From Candidatus Parabeggiatoa sp. nov. 2 (lineage in GTDB: Bacteria; Pseudomonadota; Gammaproteobacteria; Beggiatoales; Beggiatoaceae), in the NCBI GenBank assembly GCA_002085445.1, contig NBMI01000051.1, forward strand, positions 1 through 64,000: a stretch of 64,000 bases of DNA. The letters are read 5' to 3'. A program made the translations under genes and the position numbers. The notes beneath the pieces are model-generated. The model did no database searches, was not told where the DNA came from, and saw nothing but the letters and a program-made list of their open reading frames with translations. This document shows, one piece after another, positions 29,182 through 40,100 of this stretch (the stretch's first letter is position 1; the number at the start of each line of letters is the position of its first letter).

Positions 29182-29276
29182 CTATAGACTTTCAGAAAAA
29201 TCAAAGCTATCAGACCTGTCAGGTTTTTAAAAACCTGACAGGTCTTTAGGCCAAAAGATTAATCTGAAAAACTATA
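29182..29276. mobile_element. CTATAG/TCAGA-ended palindromic element
   Basis: Ends CTATAGACTTTCAGA and TCTGAAAAACTATA are opposed. The centre is a long perfect palindrome built on AGACCTGTCAGGTTTTT. Elements with the same ends but other centres are at 31684-31781, 37745-37837 and 56122-56230. Confidence 0.75.
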
Positions 29277-29600
29277 AATAAAGTCATGCTAACGGGTATC
29301 AAAATAAAGACAATAAATCCGACAATGATTATCGCGCCCCAACCATAACGAACCATAACGTGCCGGTACTAAACTCATAAGAACAACTAATATCAAATAG
29401 ATTAGGAATTTTTGCCACAGGGTAAAGGTTTATACTAGACGAAGAAGTTTTTTGTCATGTCTCACGCAGCGGAACACGCTCAGCCATGAAAACCAGATTT
29501 CGTATCTGTCGAAATGACTTGAGCGCGCAATTTGTGATATCGGAATCAGTTTTTTAAGCGAAAAACTGATTCCGATATCGGTGCAAAGTCTAAAAGAGCC

Positions 29601-31390
29601 TTATGGCAATAGCGTATGAATGGCATTGATGATAATTAAAGAGCCGGGCATATCGCGTAACGGTGTTAATTGAATATCGCGCCCGTCTTGGTTGCAGCCC
29701 CCAATGATAACGATGCCGTCTTTGAGGGCTTCCAGACTGGCAGTGGGGCGCATTTCTTTTTTCCCGCTTACAATAATCAATAACAAAAACGATTTACCCC
29801 GAAGGGGTTGGGGCGGTGGGTTCGATTTTTTCCCCAGCTCTTTCACATTTTACCCCTTCGGGGTAAGTAAAGTGAGCGGGAAAATAGAAACGCACCCCTG
29901 GCAGTGGCGATTGAAGCAAAAGGTTGGGCAGAAAAAATGGTCAGATTCGTCTTACGGTTTTGGTCTATTAAAGAATACGGCAAACGTACCTTACTCACCT
30001 AGATAGAGGGTTCGCGGCAAAAGTTTTTTCTTGAATTATTTTATTTTGCCGCGAAGGGGGTGTGTTGCAACCAAGGCATACTAAACATCACCCGTTGACT
30101 AATCCCGTATGAGCAGGTGCTGACGGTGAGTTTTCCGATGTCGATGGTTGCAGGTAGCGAGTCAATGCTTATGGCTAAAGCCATAAGCATCGATATCTAA
30201 ACCCTAACGGGTTGTCGTTTTTTAATCGCAGCCTTGGCAAAAGCCAAGGCATTTTGCTTAACTTAATGGCAGTGAGGTAGCGAGTGCGTGGTTAGCGTGC
30301 CAAGACAATCTTGGGGTTGAAACGGTTTCTGCGCATTCTTAAAAGTATCGAAGGCGGCAGGAGAAGTGCCATTACGCACCAAGGCGGCAGCTAACAGTTC
30401 AACAGAGGGTTCACTTATAGTAAACCATTCATTAACAATCATACTCAAAAATCATAACGGAGGTGTTTCTCTTTAAAAGAATCCTTATGAGTTGTCATCA
30501 AGCTTTTGCGTCGGGGGTTGCTGTAATTAGGGTCAAACTTGAGACTGACAAATCGCGGCTTTTGCGAGAACCAAGCAAATAAGGATTGTACAAAGCGGCT
30601 AAAGATATGTCTCTTTGGCCTTTGGTAGATTCACTTAACGGAATCAGTGCTATTTAAAACGTTTGTTAACATAAATGAATCGGAATATTGTGCCGTACAA
30701 GCGGGTTGCCATAGCAACCAGTGTCGCACAACACGATCACTTGAGCGATAAAATAAAGGCGAGGCCCATTTTGCACATAAGGTGTAGAATATTTAACTGC
30801 CTCATCCAAAAAGCTTGGGCGTGTGATTAGGAAAGGTTGAGAAGTCGCTTGGAAAGTACGGATAAGAATGATAGGTGGGCAAGCGGCTTTTTTACATAAG
30901 CAAGCACGAGCAAGCCGCCGCCGCGTCGTTTTTTAGATCGTCATACAATGCCTGATCATAAGGATGATGTTGTCACAAAATTTGTCTAATCCATCCTAAC
31001 CATTTCGACTAAATAGCCAACATCGACTCTTATCAAAGCCTCGGCTTTAATAGCGAGCGGCATCAATCAAATTGATTAACCAATTGCGCGGCGTAAACCT
31101 CGGCGCACCCCAAGCTTGATGTGTTTAGTTATCAATGTATAAAAACACAAAGGGGGGAATGTTTTTGTCATCTATATATAGGCAGGCGGGATGATTTTCT
31201 GCCGAATGAATTCGCATCAGTTTATCTATGCCTTCATCTGAGGGCGCCCATGAACAAGGGGTAGTTATGAAAAAACGGTGCATTGACAACGATGCCCAAG
31301 CCTAATAGCATGTTAAGTTTGAAACGGGGGCCAATATCTCGTTTCAGATAAATCTTTTCGATTTGGCTCGAACCCAAGTTTCATGCAGAA
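29601..31390 (-). pseudogene. CHASE2-domain sensor gene, decayed and interrupted
   Basis: Minus-strand fragments in CHASE2 order: EKIYLKRDIGPRFKLNMLLG with a membrane segment (about 31390-31240), FVFLYIDN and HQAWGAPRFTPR with NWLINLIDAA (about 31165-31060), DRVVRHWLLWQPACTA (about 30755-30700), then the miniature element, then SVELLAAALVRNGTSPAAF (about 30405-30345), KLTVSTCSYGISQRVMFSMP (about 30150-30080), and MRPTASLEALKDGIVIIGG with RDMPGSLIIINAIHTLL (29760-29601). CHASE2 is a periplasmic sensory domain. Stops and frame changes throughout make it a pseudogene; the element insertion probably came early. Confidence 0.75.
30407..30683 (+). mobile_element. ~300-bp miniature element, copy b
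   Basis: Begins GGGTTCACTTATAGTAAACC and ends GTTAACATAAATGAATCGG. Closest to copy d (47242-47532), sharing GGTCAAACTTGAGACTGACA and AAATAAGGATTGTACAAAGC. It separates QPACTA from SVELLAAALVRNG of the CHASE2 relic, so it sits inside former coding sequence. Confidence 0.8.
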
Positions 31391-31683
31391 ACTTGGGTTC
31401 TCAGAGTTGATTTTTCTGAAAGTCTATATAAGTTCCAACGGGAGAGGGTGAAGGTGAGGAAAAATCGCCAAAATTAACGGTAGCGCTCTTCACTCTCACC
31501 CTTTCCTTTCCTTCAAGAAAGAGGGTGATTCACTTTCCCCGCCCTTTCTCTCAAGTCCAAGGACAATTCCCTCTCTTATCAAGGGAAGAAAGTGAGGATG
31601 AAGGGAAATAACGAAAGTTTTTTAACATGACGGTTTGCGGTAGTGAGTCGCTTTTGCTCCTACGGAGAATAAATATAACTGCA

Positions 31684-31781
31684 ACTATAGATATTCAGAT
31701 AATTATTTAGTCCCCTTTAGGGGACAATAGCTCTTCAGACAACTGCTTTAGTTGGCTACCAAATTTTCTGAAAATCTATAG
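31684..31781. mobile_element. CTATAG/TCAGA-ended palindromic element
   Basis: Ends CTATAGATATTCAGATAATT and TCTGAAAATCTATAG are opposed. The core TTTAGTCCCCTTTAGGGGAC forms a hairpin that is shared, inverted, with 56122-56230. Confidence 0.8.
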
Positions 31782-34148
31782 AGTCACCAAAAATGCTAAG
31801 AGATTCTCGTTATAACGGATTTTTGGGAGCTAAGAATTTCAAAGGGTTATACTTAGCATTCAACGGTGTTTAGGCCGTTTCCATCGAGTGATGCTAATGC
31901 CAAAAACCTAAATATGCCCCTTCAAATAACCCTCCCTAAAATCCGTTACAATCAGAAAATATTTACCTAATGTGCAATAATTTTTATTGATATAATGTCT
32001 TACGCTTACGCTTTTCAAGGAATCAAAGGCCGGTTTTCGTCCTTCCTTCAAGCTTTGGACTTGCCTTTTTTTAAACCAGATTAACTTTAATCCGATCATA
32101 AAATCGCACAGGGCACAACAATCGTTGTTCCCCCGGCTCAGTGCCGTCAGTAAATCCCGTGCGATTATGTAGGACATAATTACAAAGTACACCTTAATTG
32201 GGTGCGAGTTGATGTAGAAAGAGCTAAGGTGAGTCGCTTTTAAATAAATGGGTTAGACATTCCTTTCGTCGTAACAGTGGTGGAATGAAAGCTTCCAAAT
32301 AATGTTGCGAATGCGAGCAGTACAGCGTATATATAACGCGCCCGTTTGTGGATTCACTGAAAAAACGGGGCCCGTTTGGGCCAGGCACCATTCGACACCC
32401 GCTTCAACATTGGCTTCAATCACCATCACATCAGGTTTCCTTGACGCTGCAATATAGTCGGCCCAAAAGTATTGATAACTCTGTTTGACTTGTTACGTGA
32501 GTCTTTTGAATCAAGACGAAACGTAGTAACGTCACTTGTGACGGTAACGGGGCAAAGTCAAAAGCCATAAAAGTTTACTTTCGGAGGCTTAAATATAGTA
32601 TTATCATTATGCCGCTTTCTTTTGAAAGAGGCCGGTTCGGGCTTTGCCGAACAAAACTCAAAAAGTAACCCATTGCTCCTGCGAGGGGATAATGGGTTGA
32701 TCGTTCCCGTGTTCTGATGGTGTGACATGGTGCAATAGATGTTAATCACGATCAACCCCAATTGCGATCTAGTCATGATTTTCATATCAAGATTGGAGGT
32801 AAGCCATTTCAGGACGTCCAAAAACATAAATTATCCCCCAGTTAAAACAGGCAGAGCGCAGTGCATATCGATGGCCGGTACTTGCTCAACTGGTGTGTTA
32901 TAGTAACTAAACTTGGCGCGTTAACAAAGTTTGTGACCGTGTGCAGTATATCTGTGTGCTAATTAATAAACCTATTGGTATAGTCAACAAAAATATCAAA
33001 ATTTTCTATAAAAAAGATTAATATATTCTCTCCTTACCACCTATCAGTTGTTTATAACTCATTGAATATCAAGTAAAGTACCACGAATGACGGGCAGATA
33101 AACGAATTGGCCTATCGGGCGTAGACTGAGAACTGGTGGCTATAGTGAAACCAAAGTTGTGTTGGGATATGGACGCTCATCAAGAGGAAATCGATATTCG
33201 TTTATCCCAAGAAGGACGCTGCTAACTTGCAGCGCCGCAAGCATTAAGCGAGGGGCAAGCCACGTTCTTCGCTAAGCGAGCTCATTGATTCTGAGGCTTG
33301 CAGTAATGAAAGCAAGAGGCTCCCAAGTGTCGTTGCACTATGAGACGTGGTGCCTTATGTGATTTTCCTGATAGGTAGGTGGTCAGATATCGTCTCAATG
33401 CCACTTGACTTTCATTTTCATATCAATGAGTATAAATAATTCGTTTTTGGCATAAGAAACTATCAAGTTTGAGTACACCTAGTTGGTACTTTTCAAAAAG
33501 TAAAGGAAATAGTGAGCGCGATTTTTGGCGGGTGGTGGCTGTAAGTCGTTGGAGAAGATGTTACCCTAAGCTCGAAAGCGAGGGGATATAGGGCCGGTCA
33601 CGCCCCTGTACACATTTATTTAAGTGGGTAAGCAAAAGATAACGAGCGGCTTGTGAGTAGCTTTTGCGACTACTACTCTAGTCACCAAAAATGATTTATG
33701 CGTACCTACTTATAAAGTTGACCAAAAATATAGTCGGCCCAAAAAGATTGATAACTATTGATATTGGCTGGACATTATCTAAAAATGGGTTATTTTTAAA
33801 GTATCATTATAAACGCTTGAGGTGGTTAGCCTTTGCAAGTAAAAAAAAATGGACTCTCAAGCATTAATGTTACCCTAAGCTCTCATTAGGCGAGGGGATA
33901 AAGGGCTGATACTCCCTACTACGCTTAATTCCGTTGCGGAAACTTTTGCGTAGTATTCCTAATTGTTGAAAGACATACTCTTGATAAGTATGCATGTCAA
34001 TAGTTATCAATAGAATTGCTATCTCAACATGTACATAAATAGAATTGTTCCAAAATAAGGTATAAAAACTAAACATTACTCTTCGGTAAGCCACCCAATT
34101 AGCTCAAATATATTAACTATTTGTTTAAAAAAATAACAACCTTAAAAA

Positions 34149-34463
34149 GGGTTCATGCTTATGACCCAATTTATTAACAAACCGTAACGATGAGTACCAA
34201 TTCTTCGGCTGGTGCTTTCCAAAATGATTGACTTTGATGAGAGTTTTTTTTAGACTGCTCCTTGTTATAAAGCGGCAGATATCGGGTTCAGTACTCACCC
34301 TGGAGTACGGGTAAAACCGTCGACTTACAATCTATTTGCTAAGCTTTTCCCCAAGCGAATTCAGATTGTATAAAGCGCCTATCTCCCATTTTCTGTACGG
34401 AGTGGTAGATTCACCCTATCGATGGAGTGCTATTGTTAACTTTTGTTAACCTAAATGAATCGG
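34149..34463 (+). mobile_element. ~300-bp miniature element, copy c
   Basis: Begins GGGTTCATGCTTATGACCC and ends TTGTTAACCTAAATGAATCGG minus its last bases. It is near-identical in reverse to copy a at 27634-27948 (shared words include GACTTTGATGAGAG and CACCCTGGAGTACGGG-type). No coding capacity. Confidence 0.85.
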
Positions 34464-35823
34464 ACAACTCTAATGTCTATAAAATTGAAATTAAGTTGAA
34501 GATATTCTTGAGAACAGCCTTTGGTAGCAACCTGTAAAGCGGCTACGCCATCGTCGTCGGCACCTAAATTAGAGTCTAGGCAACGCAGCCGAAATTGCGC
34601 AGCCAAGGAAATAAGTGCGGGTTTATCCTGATCAGTGAGAAGTGTAAGTGATCAGTGATCAGTTATTTCGTTCTTCGCTGTGCGAGATAAACTTTATCTC
34701 GCGTAGCGAAGAACGATGTTTCAGAGAGGGCCATAACTTAAATTGAAAACTGAAGTTTTTTATGGCCCTCAAAATCGATAGTCCAAAAACCTGCCAAAAA
34801 ATAGGTCAATAACAGAAGCCCACTGATGGAGGTACTGACTCATGGTGGGCAGCTAAGCGATAAGATCGGGGTACCATCCGATTACATACTGCCCGCTTAC
34901 CCACTTAAAAGAAAATCCCTAATATTTGCTTGTGTCATTGATTTTTAAGACCTGCATTGCTTTGTAGGGACTACCTAGCCCTTCAATCCGGGGAATCAAA
35001 CTGCGGCAAGTCACCTTGATAGAAGTGTGTGGGAAGTCCAAATTATCGATCCGCAAGCTCGGTAACGAAACCTCGGATCGAAGCGACGCGAGATAAGTTT
35101 GTTCCCGCGCCAAGTCATCCTTGGTTGGTTTTGCGACATCGTATTAGAAGTTCTGCTTATGATGGTTAAATTAATTGATATGGATTTTTAATTGGTACAA
35201 TTAACTTATGTATATTAGTAGCATAATCTGCCAACTTTCTGGTACGCCATGCCAGATAAGTGGCCTTATCCTCTAATAAAAAAATATTTTTCGGACAGTG
35301 TTTTTTCGGGGGTAAACAATTTTTTTACAGAAATGTTGAACCGGGGGTTGTAATAGTTGAGTAAAATAGTCTACTATAACTCCCCTCGAAATGAAGCCTC
35401 GCTGACCTACTCCAATAACGGGGTAAGTTTGCTTATGACCTTATTAATGTAGGCCAGAAAGTAAGTTGCTGAGTACAGAAAAAAGGCCTTGACTTTAAAT
35501 CATCAAATTACTATATTATGAAATAATGATTGATAGGAACATGATGTCGGTCAAATATACTGGACGGGCATAAATTGGACTTAAATGTTTCCCGAAAGCC
35601 ACACCCCCGTTACTAATTATTAATAATTGAGCCTCTTCTCTACTTATTGAGGAATGGGTAATGGGTAATGGGTGAGAGCATATCAGTCTTAAAAAATTCA
35701 ACGATGGGCACTTGCTGTAACACCGAGCAACACTCAGGTGCCCTAGAGACTTCTATATCTTACGTGTCTAAAGTCGGAACGAAAGTTCCGCCAAGTGCGT
35801 ATACCAAGTAACAAGGCGATTCC

Positions 35824-35872
35824 CAATTACCAATTACCAATTACCAATTACCAATTACCAATTACCAATTAC
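35824..35872. repeat. CAATTAC heptad array upstream of dsrA
   Basis: Seven exact consecutive copies of the 7-mer CAATTAC (49 bp), about 330 bp upstream of the dsrA start. The same heptad appears as a short array just before dsrE (about 40476-40500). A GGGTAAT array is at 35641-35673 and an AATTATT-type run at about 35993-36024. Confidence 0.95.
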
Positions 35873-36204
35873 CTTTTTGGAGAAAAAATTTCAATAATAA
35901 AGGCATCTGCCTTTTAGACGTAACTAACTTTCTCTCAATCCGAGACGAGAAGACTTTCCGAAATTTATGAAAGTCAATGCGTCAGTCCTATATTAATAAT
36001 TAACAATTAATTATTAATTATTTGTTACCTCAAGGGGGGACTTTAGGCAGTCCCCTCAGACAGAAGGGGAGAAGGTGAGGGTAAGGGTAAAGTTGAAATT
36101 ATAAGCGTGCCAAGTATAAAATACTAGAGCGTTAAAATGCGGCCGTATATAGTGTGACGGCAACCGGCATAGAAAACTTTTCAAAACCAAAGGAGCTTGT
36201 ACCC

Positions 36205-37473
36205 ATGAGTAAAGCAATGCACAATACCCCGATGCTCGATCAGTTGGAGAGCGGCCCTTGGCCTAGCTTTGTCACGGGACTGAAGCGTCTGGCTAACGAT
36301 GAAGGTAAACCGTACCAAGATATGATGGTTGACCTTTTAGGTCAATTGGAACATTCCTACAAAACCCGCAAAGGTTACTGGAAAGGTGGTACGGTAGGGG
36401 TTATAGGCTATGGCGGTGGCATTATCCCACGCTTTTCTGAGGTAGCGGCTCAATACCCAGAATCCAAAGAGTTCCATACTTTGCGTATCCAACCACCTGC
36501 TGGGATGCATTATGACAGCAAAATCATGCGTCAATTGTGTGATATTTGGGAAGAGCATGGTTCGGGGCTGATCGCCTTCCATGGTCAAAGTGGCGATATT
36601 ATGTTCCAAGGTGCCACGACTAAGAAGGTTCAAGAGGCGTTTGATGCGTTTAATGATATTGGCTTTGACTTGGGCGGTGCTGGGCCGGCTGTGCGGACGG
36701 GGATGTCTTGTGTCGGTGCGGCCCGTTGTGAACAGTCTTGTGCCAATGAGCAGAAAATTCTGCGCACGTTGGTGAATAACTTCTTGGATGACATGCACCG
36801 TCCGGCATTGCCTTATAAATTCAAATTTAAGGTATCCGGTTGCCCCAACGATTGTATGAACTCAATCGAACGGGCCGACATGGCAGTGATTGGCACTTGG
36901 CGCGACGACATGAATGTCGATCAAGAAGAAGTCAAGGCCTTTGTCGCGCAAAAAGGGCGCAAGTATGTGATTGACAACGTAATTACTCGTTGCCCAACTC
37001 AAGCCTTGTCGCTCAATGATGACGATACCTTGGCCGTTGATAACCGCAATTGTGTGCGTTGTATGCACTGCATTAATGTGATGACTAAGGCCTTGTCTCC
37101 GGGCGATGACAAGGGTGTGACCCTTCTCATGGGCGGTAAGCGTACCCTGAAAATTGGTGATTTGATGGGTACGGTGGTTGTGCCGTTTATGAAATTAGAA
37201 ACGGAGGATGACTACGAGCGGCTGAAGGAAATTGCCGAGAACACCATTGACTTCTTCGCCGAGAATGCGTTAGAACATGAGCGTACTGGGGAAATGATTG
37301 AGCGTATCGGTTTGGTCAATTTCCTCGAAGGGATTGGCTTGGAGGTTGATCCGAATATGGTGTCCGAACCACGTCAATCTTCTTATGTCAGAATAGATAG
37401 TTGGGATGAGGAAGCCCAAAAGTGGTTTGCCCGTAAGGCGGAAGAAAAACAATCAGTAGCCGCTGCGGCTTAA
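36205..37473 (+). CDS. dsrA: Reverse-type dissimilatory sulfite reductase, alpha subunit
   Basis: 422 residues from ATG 36205, chosen because AGGAG at 36191-36195 is correctly spaced and MSKAMHNTPMLDQLESGPWP matches the family start; a GTG frame opens at 36154 but lacks a ribosome site. Siroheme/[4Fe-4S] ligand region: Cys169, 175 (GMSCVGAARCEQSC) and Cys213, 217 (SGCPNDCMN). Inserted ferredoxin domain: Cys263 and Cys283, 286, 289. In the cytoplasm DsrAB oxidises DsrC-bound or free reduced sulfur to sulfite. Unlike in other sulfur oxidisers, dsrB does not follow directly: 1.56 kb of repeats lie between them. Confidence 0.97.
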   Translation: MSKAMHNTPMLDQLESGPWPSFVTGLKRLANDEGKPYQDMMVDLLGQLEHSYKTRKGYWKGGTVGVIGYGGGIIPRFSEVAAQYPESKEFHTLRIQPPAGMHYDSKIMRQLCDIWEEHGSGLIAFHGQSGDIMFQGATTKKVQEAFDAFNDIGFDLGGAGPAVRTGMSCVGAARCEQSCANEQKILRTLVNNFLDDMHRPALPYKFKFKVSGCPNDCMNSIERADMAVIGTWRDDMNVDQEEVKAFVAQKGRKYVIDNVITRCPTQALSLNDDDTLAVDNRNCVRCMHCINVMTKALSPGDDKGVTLLMGGKRTLKIGDLMGTVVVPFMKLETEDDYERLKEIAENTIDFFAENALEHERTGEMIERIGLVNFLEGIGLEVDPNMVSEPRQSSYVRIDSWDEEAQKWFARKAEEKQSVAAAA

Positions 37474-37744
37474 CCCTAATCCCTACCCTTTTTTTCTAGC
37501 CACTCCCCTCCTTCAAGGGGGGATGAGAGGGCGTTTTGCAGGGTGCCATTAAAAATAATAAGTAGGCTTTTGTAATAGTTGCATTTGCTCCTACTACAAA
37601 CCCGTTATGTTAAAAAACTTTTTTTACCGACTTACGGCGCGAGGTGTAAGTTTTACTGGAAATATTGGGTTGAGACGCGCTGCAATATCACCCTAGAGTT
37701 ATAAAATAAAGTTCAACACCGCGTTGCTTGAGTTTCTTTAATGG

Positions 37745-37837
37745 TATAGTTTTTCAGATAAATATTTTGGTGGCTCAAAACCTCCAGGTAAGGCATACTT
37801 GGAGGTTTGTCCCCCGAATTTTTCTGAACAACCATAG
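37745..37837. mobile_element. TATAG/TCAGA-ended palindromic element in the dsrA-dsrB spacer
   Basis: Ends TATAGTTTTTCAGA and TCTGAACAACCATAG are opposed around the hairpin AAACCTCCA...TGGAGGTTT. Same end type as the elements at 29182, 31684 and 56122. Confidence 0.7.
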
Positions 37838-38807
37838 TAGTCGCTTTAGCGATGAAAGAATCTGTACAAATGAGTTAAAATACGGAGCAACCGGTTTTTG
37901 GTTTGAGTCGCTTTGACTATTATACTGAGCGCGGTCTTGGACATTTGAACATCGTTATTTCGCAAGCGGAAGTTACAGCGGATCGAAGCTGTGCGAGATC
38001 ACTTCTTTCACCCTCACCCCGGCCATCTCCCTAGAGGGAGATGGAGCGTCTCCTCTCCCACTCTCCGAGGGTTAGGGTGAGGGGGAAGTTGTAACCGCGC
38101 AAAGTATAACGTGAGTTCGACTTTCAGTTCAACAAGTTATAAAATATAAAACTTCTCACTCATTGACGATAAAATTCAAATTATCAGTGAGTTATAAAAC
38201 CCGTTAACACTCTCTGCTGTTTTAATCGTTGTGGCCTCTAAACTCCTTTCATGGCCCGTTGAAAGTGCCATTATAACAATAATAATTGCAAGACTTTTAA
38301 AGTTAAAATCGCCTTATCTTCAATAATTTATAGATAACACATTGATTTAACTTAGTATTTGCAACTATTAGAGTTATTTAGTCAGACTCACGTTATTACT
38401 ATTACACCACAAAAGTCAATCCGTCCCCCTAGTGCCCGGCTTTTTCCTTTGCACGGCGATTCTCGACGAGTTCCAACCCGTTAGGGCCACAGCTCTCAAA
38501 GCCTTTTTTTTGGCACCCGCCTCAAAAAATGGGACGAATTAACGGGTTAAAAACCAGTTCTTCAATATAGGCCGATAAAAATTGACCGTACGTACAATTT
38601 TCCTATTATTACAAGGCCGGTTTTTGATAAAGTACTATAGATATATCTGTTTAAAAAAAAAGCATACGGTGTTCTACATTCATGGATGTAATTTTTCCTG
38701 GCTCAGGTGGACTATAGAAGCGATTGTGATGAAATCGTCTGAAAAAAGTGCCTGAACCAAGCATTCAACCCTTTTACCTAAAAGTGGTTGGATGCCTTGA
38801 GTCAAAA

Positions 38808-38950
38808 AATACGGCGAGTTCTGCCCATAACACGCCTGTGGACAAAACGGCTCTGTTACCTAAAGCCTTATGGGTAGCAACCAGCTTGGATGAAACCAAA
38901 ACCTGACCGTGAGACATTTGTCCACAAACCGGAGAACGGTAGCCAAATCC
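38808..38950 (+). pseudogene. TnpB C-terminal tail and right-end relic (IS200/IS605 type)
   Basis: A 32-codon frame (NTASSAHNTPVDKTALLPKA... to TGA 38904) resembles the tail of TnpB proteins. The DNA (TGTGGACAAAACGG, GCAACCAGCTTGGAT, TTGTCCACAAACCGGAGAAC) matches the end of the TnpB relic at 51110-51200 (TGTGGACAAGACCG, GCTTGGATTTGTCCATAAAT, CGGAGAACGG). In active elements this right end supplies the guide (omega/reRNA) scaffold. Only the end survives here. Confidence 0.65.
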
Positions 38951-39032
38951 TTCTATCTATTGTAAGATAGAAAAAGCGTGTCGTTTTATATATCACAATA
39001 TTATAATATTTGACTCTATTAGGAGGTTATTT

Positions 39033-40100
39033 ATGCCACCACGGATGCCTATAGAAAGTGGAGTGCCGGATCCGTTCCAGTACATGCACCCTGTGATGAC
39101 TAGAAATTATGGTGCATGGAAATACCATGAGCGTCCGCGTCCAGGGGTGTTGTGCCATACGGCGAAAAGCGGCGATAAAATTTGGACGGTGCGTGCCGGG
39201 ACACAGCGGCAAATGGATTTGTACACCATTCGGAAACTGTGTGATATTGCGGATGAGTACGGGGATGGCTTTATTCGCTTTACCATTCGCAGCAACATTG
39301 AATTTATGGTTGCGGATGAAGCCAAAGTGCAGCCGCTGGTTGAGAAATTGCAGAAAGAAGGTTTTCCAGTGGGCGGTACCGGTCCGTCCGTCACTATGAT
39401 TGCCCACACGCAAGGGTGGTTACATTGCGATATTCCGGGTACCGATGCCTCTGGTGTGGTGAAATCGCTGATGGATGAGTTGCACGAAGAATTCATCCGC
39501 GAAGATATGCCCAACCGCGTCCATATCACCACTTCTTGCTGTCAAATCAATTGTGGTGGGCAAGGTGACATTGCTATTAACATTCAACACACCAAGCCGC
39601 CTAAGATTAACCATGATTTGGTCGCTAATGTGTGTGAACGGCCGTCCGTTGTGGCACGGTGTCCGGTCGCCGCTATCCGCCCGGCATTGGTTAATGGTAA
39701 ACCGTCGCTGGAAGTGGATGAGAAGAAATGTATTTGCTGCGGGGCCTGTTATCCGCCCTGTCCGCCCATGCAAATCAATGACCCAGAACATTCTAAGCTC
39801 GCCATTTGGGTCGGTGGTAACCATTCTAATGCTCGCAGCCGGCCGACTTTCCAAAAGTTGGTTGCCGCGGGTATCCCTAATAATCCGCCCCGTTGGACGG
39901 AACCCGCTGCCATTGTCAAGAAAATTCTGCGCGTTTACAAGGAAGATGCCAGAGATTGGGAGCGTTTGTCTGACTGGATAGCGCGAATTGGCTGGCCTCG
40001 TTTCTTTGAATTAACGGAGCTGCCATTTACCAAGTTCCATATTGATAACTGGCGCGGCGCACGTCATAGCTTGAATGCTTCCACGCATATCCGCTTTTAA
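39033..40100 (+). CDS. dsrB: Reverse-type dissimilatory sulfite reductase, beta subunit
   Basis: 355 residues, with the strong ribosome site TTAGGAGGT nine bases before the ATG. The siroheme-side [4Fe-4S] block is TTSCCQINCGG (Cys169, 170, 174) after HCDIPG (Cys132). The ferredoxin domain has Cys233, 236, 239, 243 (KCICCGACYPPC). It pairs with DsrA as alpha2beta2. Full length with no damage, so the wide spacers around it have not cost the gene its integrity. Heptad repeats begin directly after its stop codon. Confidence 0.97.
   Translation: MPPRMPIESGVPDPFQYMHPVMTRNYGAWKYHERPRPGVLCHTAKSGDKIWTVRAGTQRQMDLYTIRKLCDIADEYGDGFIRFTIRSNIEFMVADEAKVQPLVEKLQKEGFPVGGTGPSVTMIAHTQGWLHCDIPGTDASGVVKSLMDELHEEFIREDMPNRVHITTSCCQINCGGQGDIAINIQHTKPPKINHDLVANVCERPSVVARCPVAAIRPALVNGKPSLEVDEKKCICCGACYPPCPPMQINDPEHSKLAIWVGGNHSNARSRPTFQKLVAAGIPNNPPRWTEPAAIVKKILRVYKEDARDWERLSDWIARIGWPRFFELTELPFTKFHIDNWRGARHSLNASTHIRF

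Larger units (their letters stand above)
28511..29600. other. Spacer made of hairpins and element fragments
   Basis: No gene. Contains a partial CTATAG/TTTTCATA-ended element (about 28498-28660, sharing GGGGACTAAATAATTAT with 56122-56230), two GGGGCGTTGCCCC-type hairpins (28701-28760), a stretch matching 6455-6530 (TTTCTCAAAAAGT, TTGAGT), the GTGCTTCGC hairpins, a palindromic element at 29182 and a TCGAAATGAC region at about 29450-29545. Confidence 0.6.
31391..36204. other. 4.8-kb region without a recognisable gene
   Basis: No open frame here looks real. Contents: CTCTCACCC/GGGTGAGAG-type opposed words (31440-31580), an element at 31684-31781, possible coding debris on the minus strand near 32370-32450 (KPDVMVIEANVEAGVEWCLA-like), two copies of ATATAGTCGGCCCAAAA (about 32452 and 33730), the miniature element copy c, TGATCAGTGATCAGTT heptads at about 34640-34665, an AGATAAACTTTATCTCG hairpin near 34690, and heptad arrays at 35641-35673 and 35824-35872 approaching dsrA. 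Its AT-rich, stop-rich character suggests old decayed sequence. Confidence 0.6.
37474..39032. other. 1.56-kb spacer between dsrA and dsrB
   Basis: No gene, where most dsr loci have a few bases. Contents in order: a CCCCTCCTTCAAGGGGGG hairpin (37505), a GTAATAGTTGCATTTGCTCC opposed pair (37570-37600), a palindromic element (37745-37837), CACCCTCACCCCGG opposed to TTAGGGTGAGGGGG (38010-38085), AT-rich sequence, and a TnpB tail relic (38808-38950). A separate dsrB promoter would be needed if the hairpins stop transcription. Confidence 0.75.

Noticed and set aside
35516-35701. 61-codon minus-strand frame upstream of dsrA
   Set aside because: It runs through a GGGTAAT heptad array, has no ribosome site and no family features.
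36154-36204. GTG start giving dsrA 17 extra residues
   Set aside because: ATG 36205 has AGGAG at correct spacing and matches the family N-terminus.
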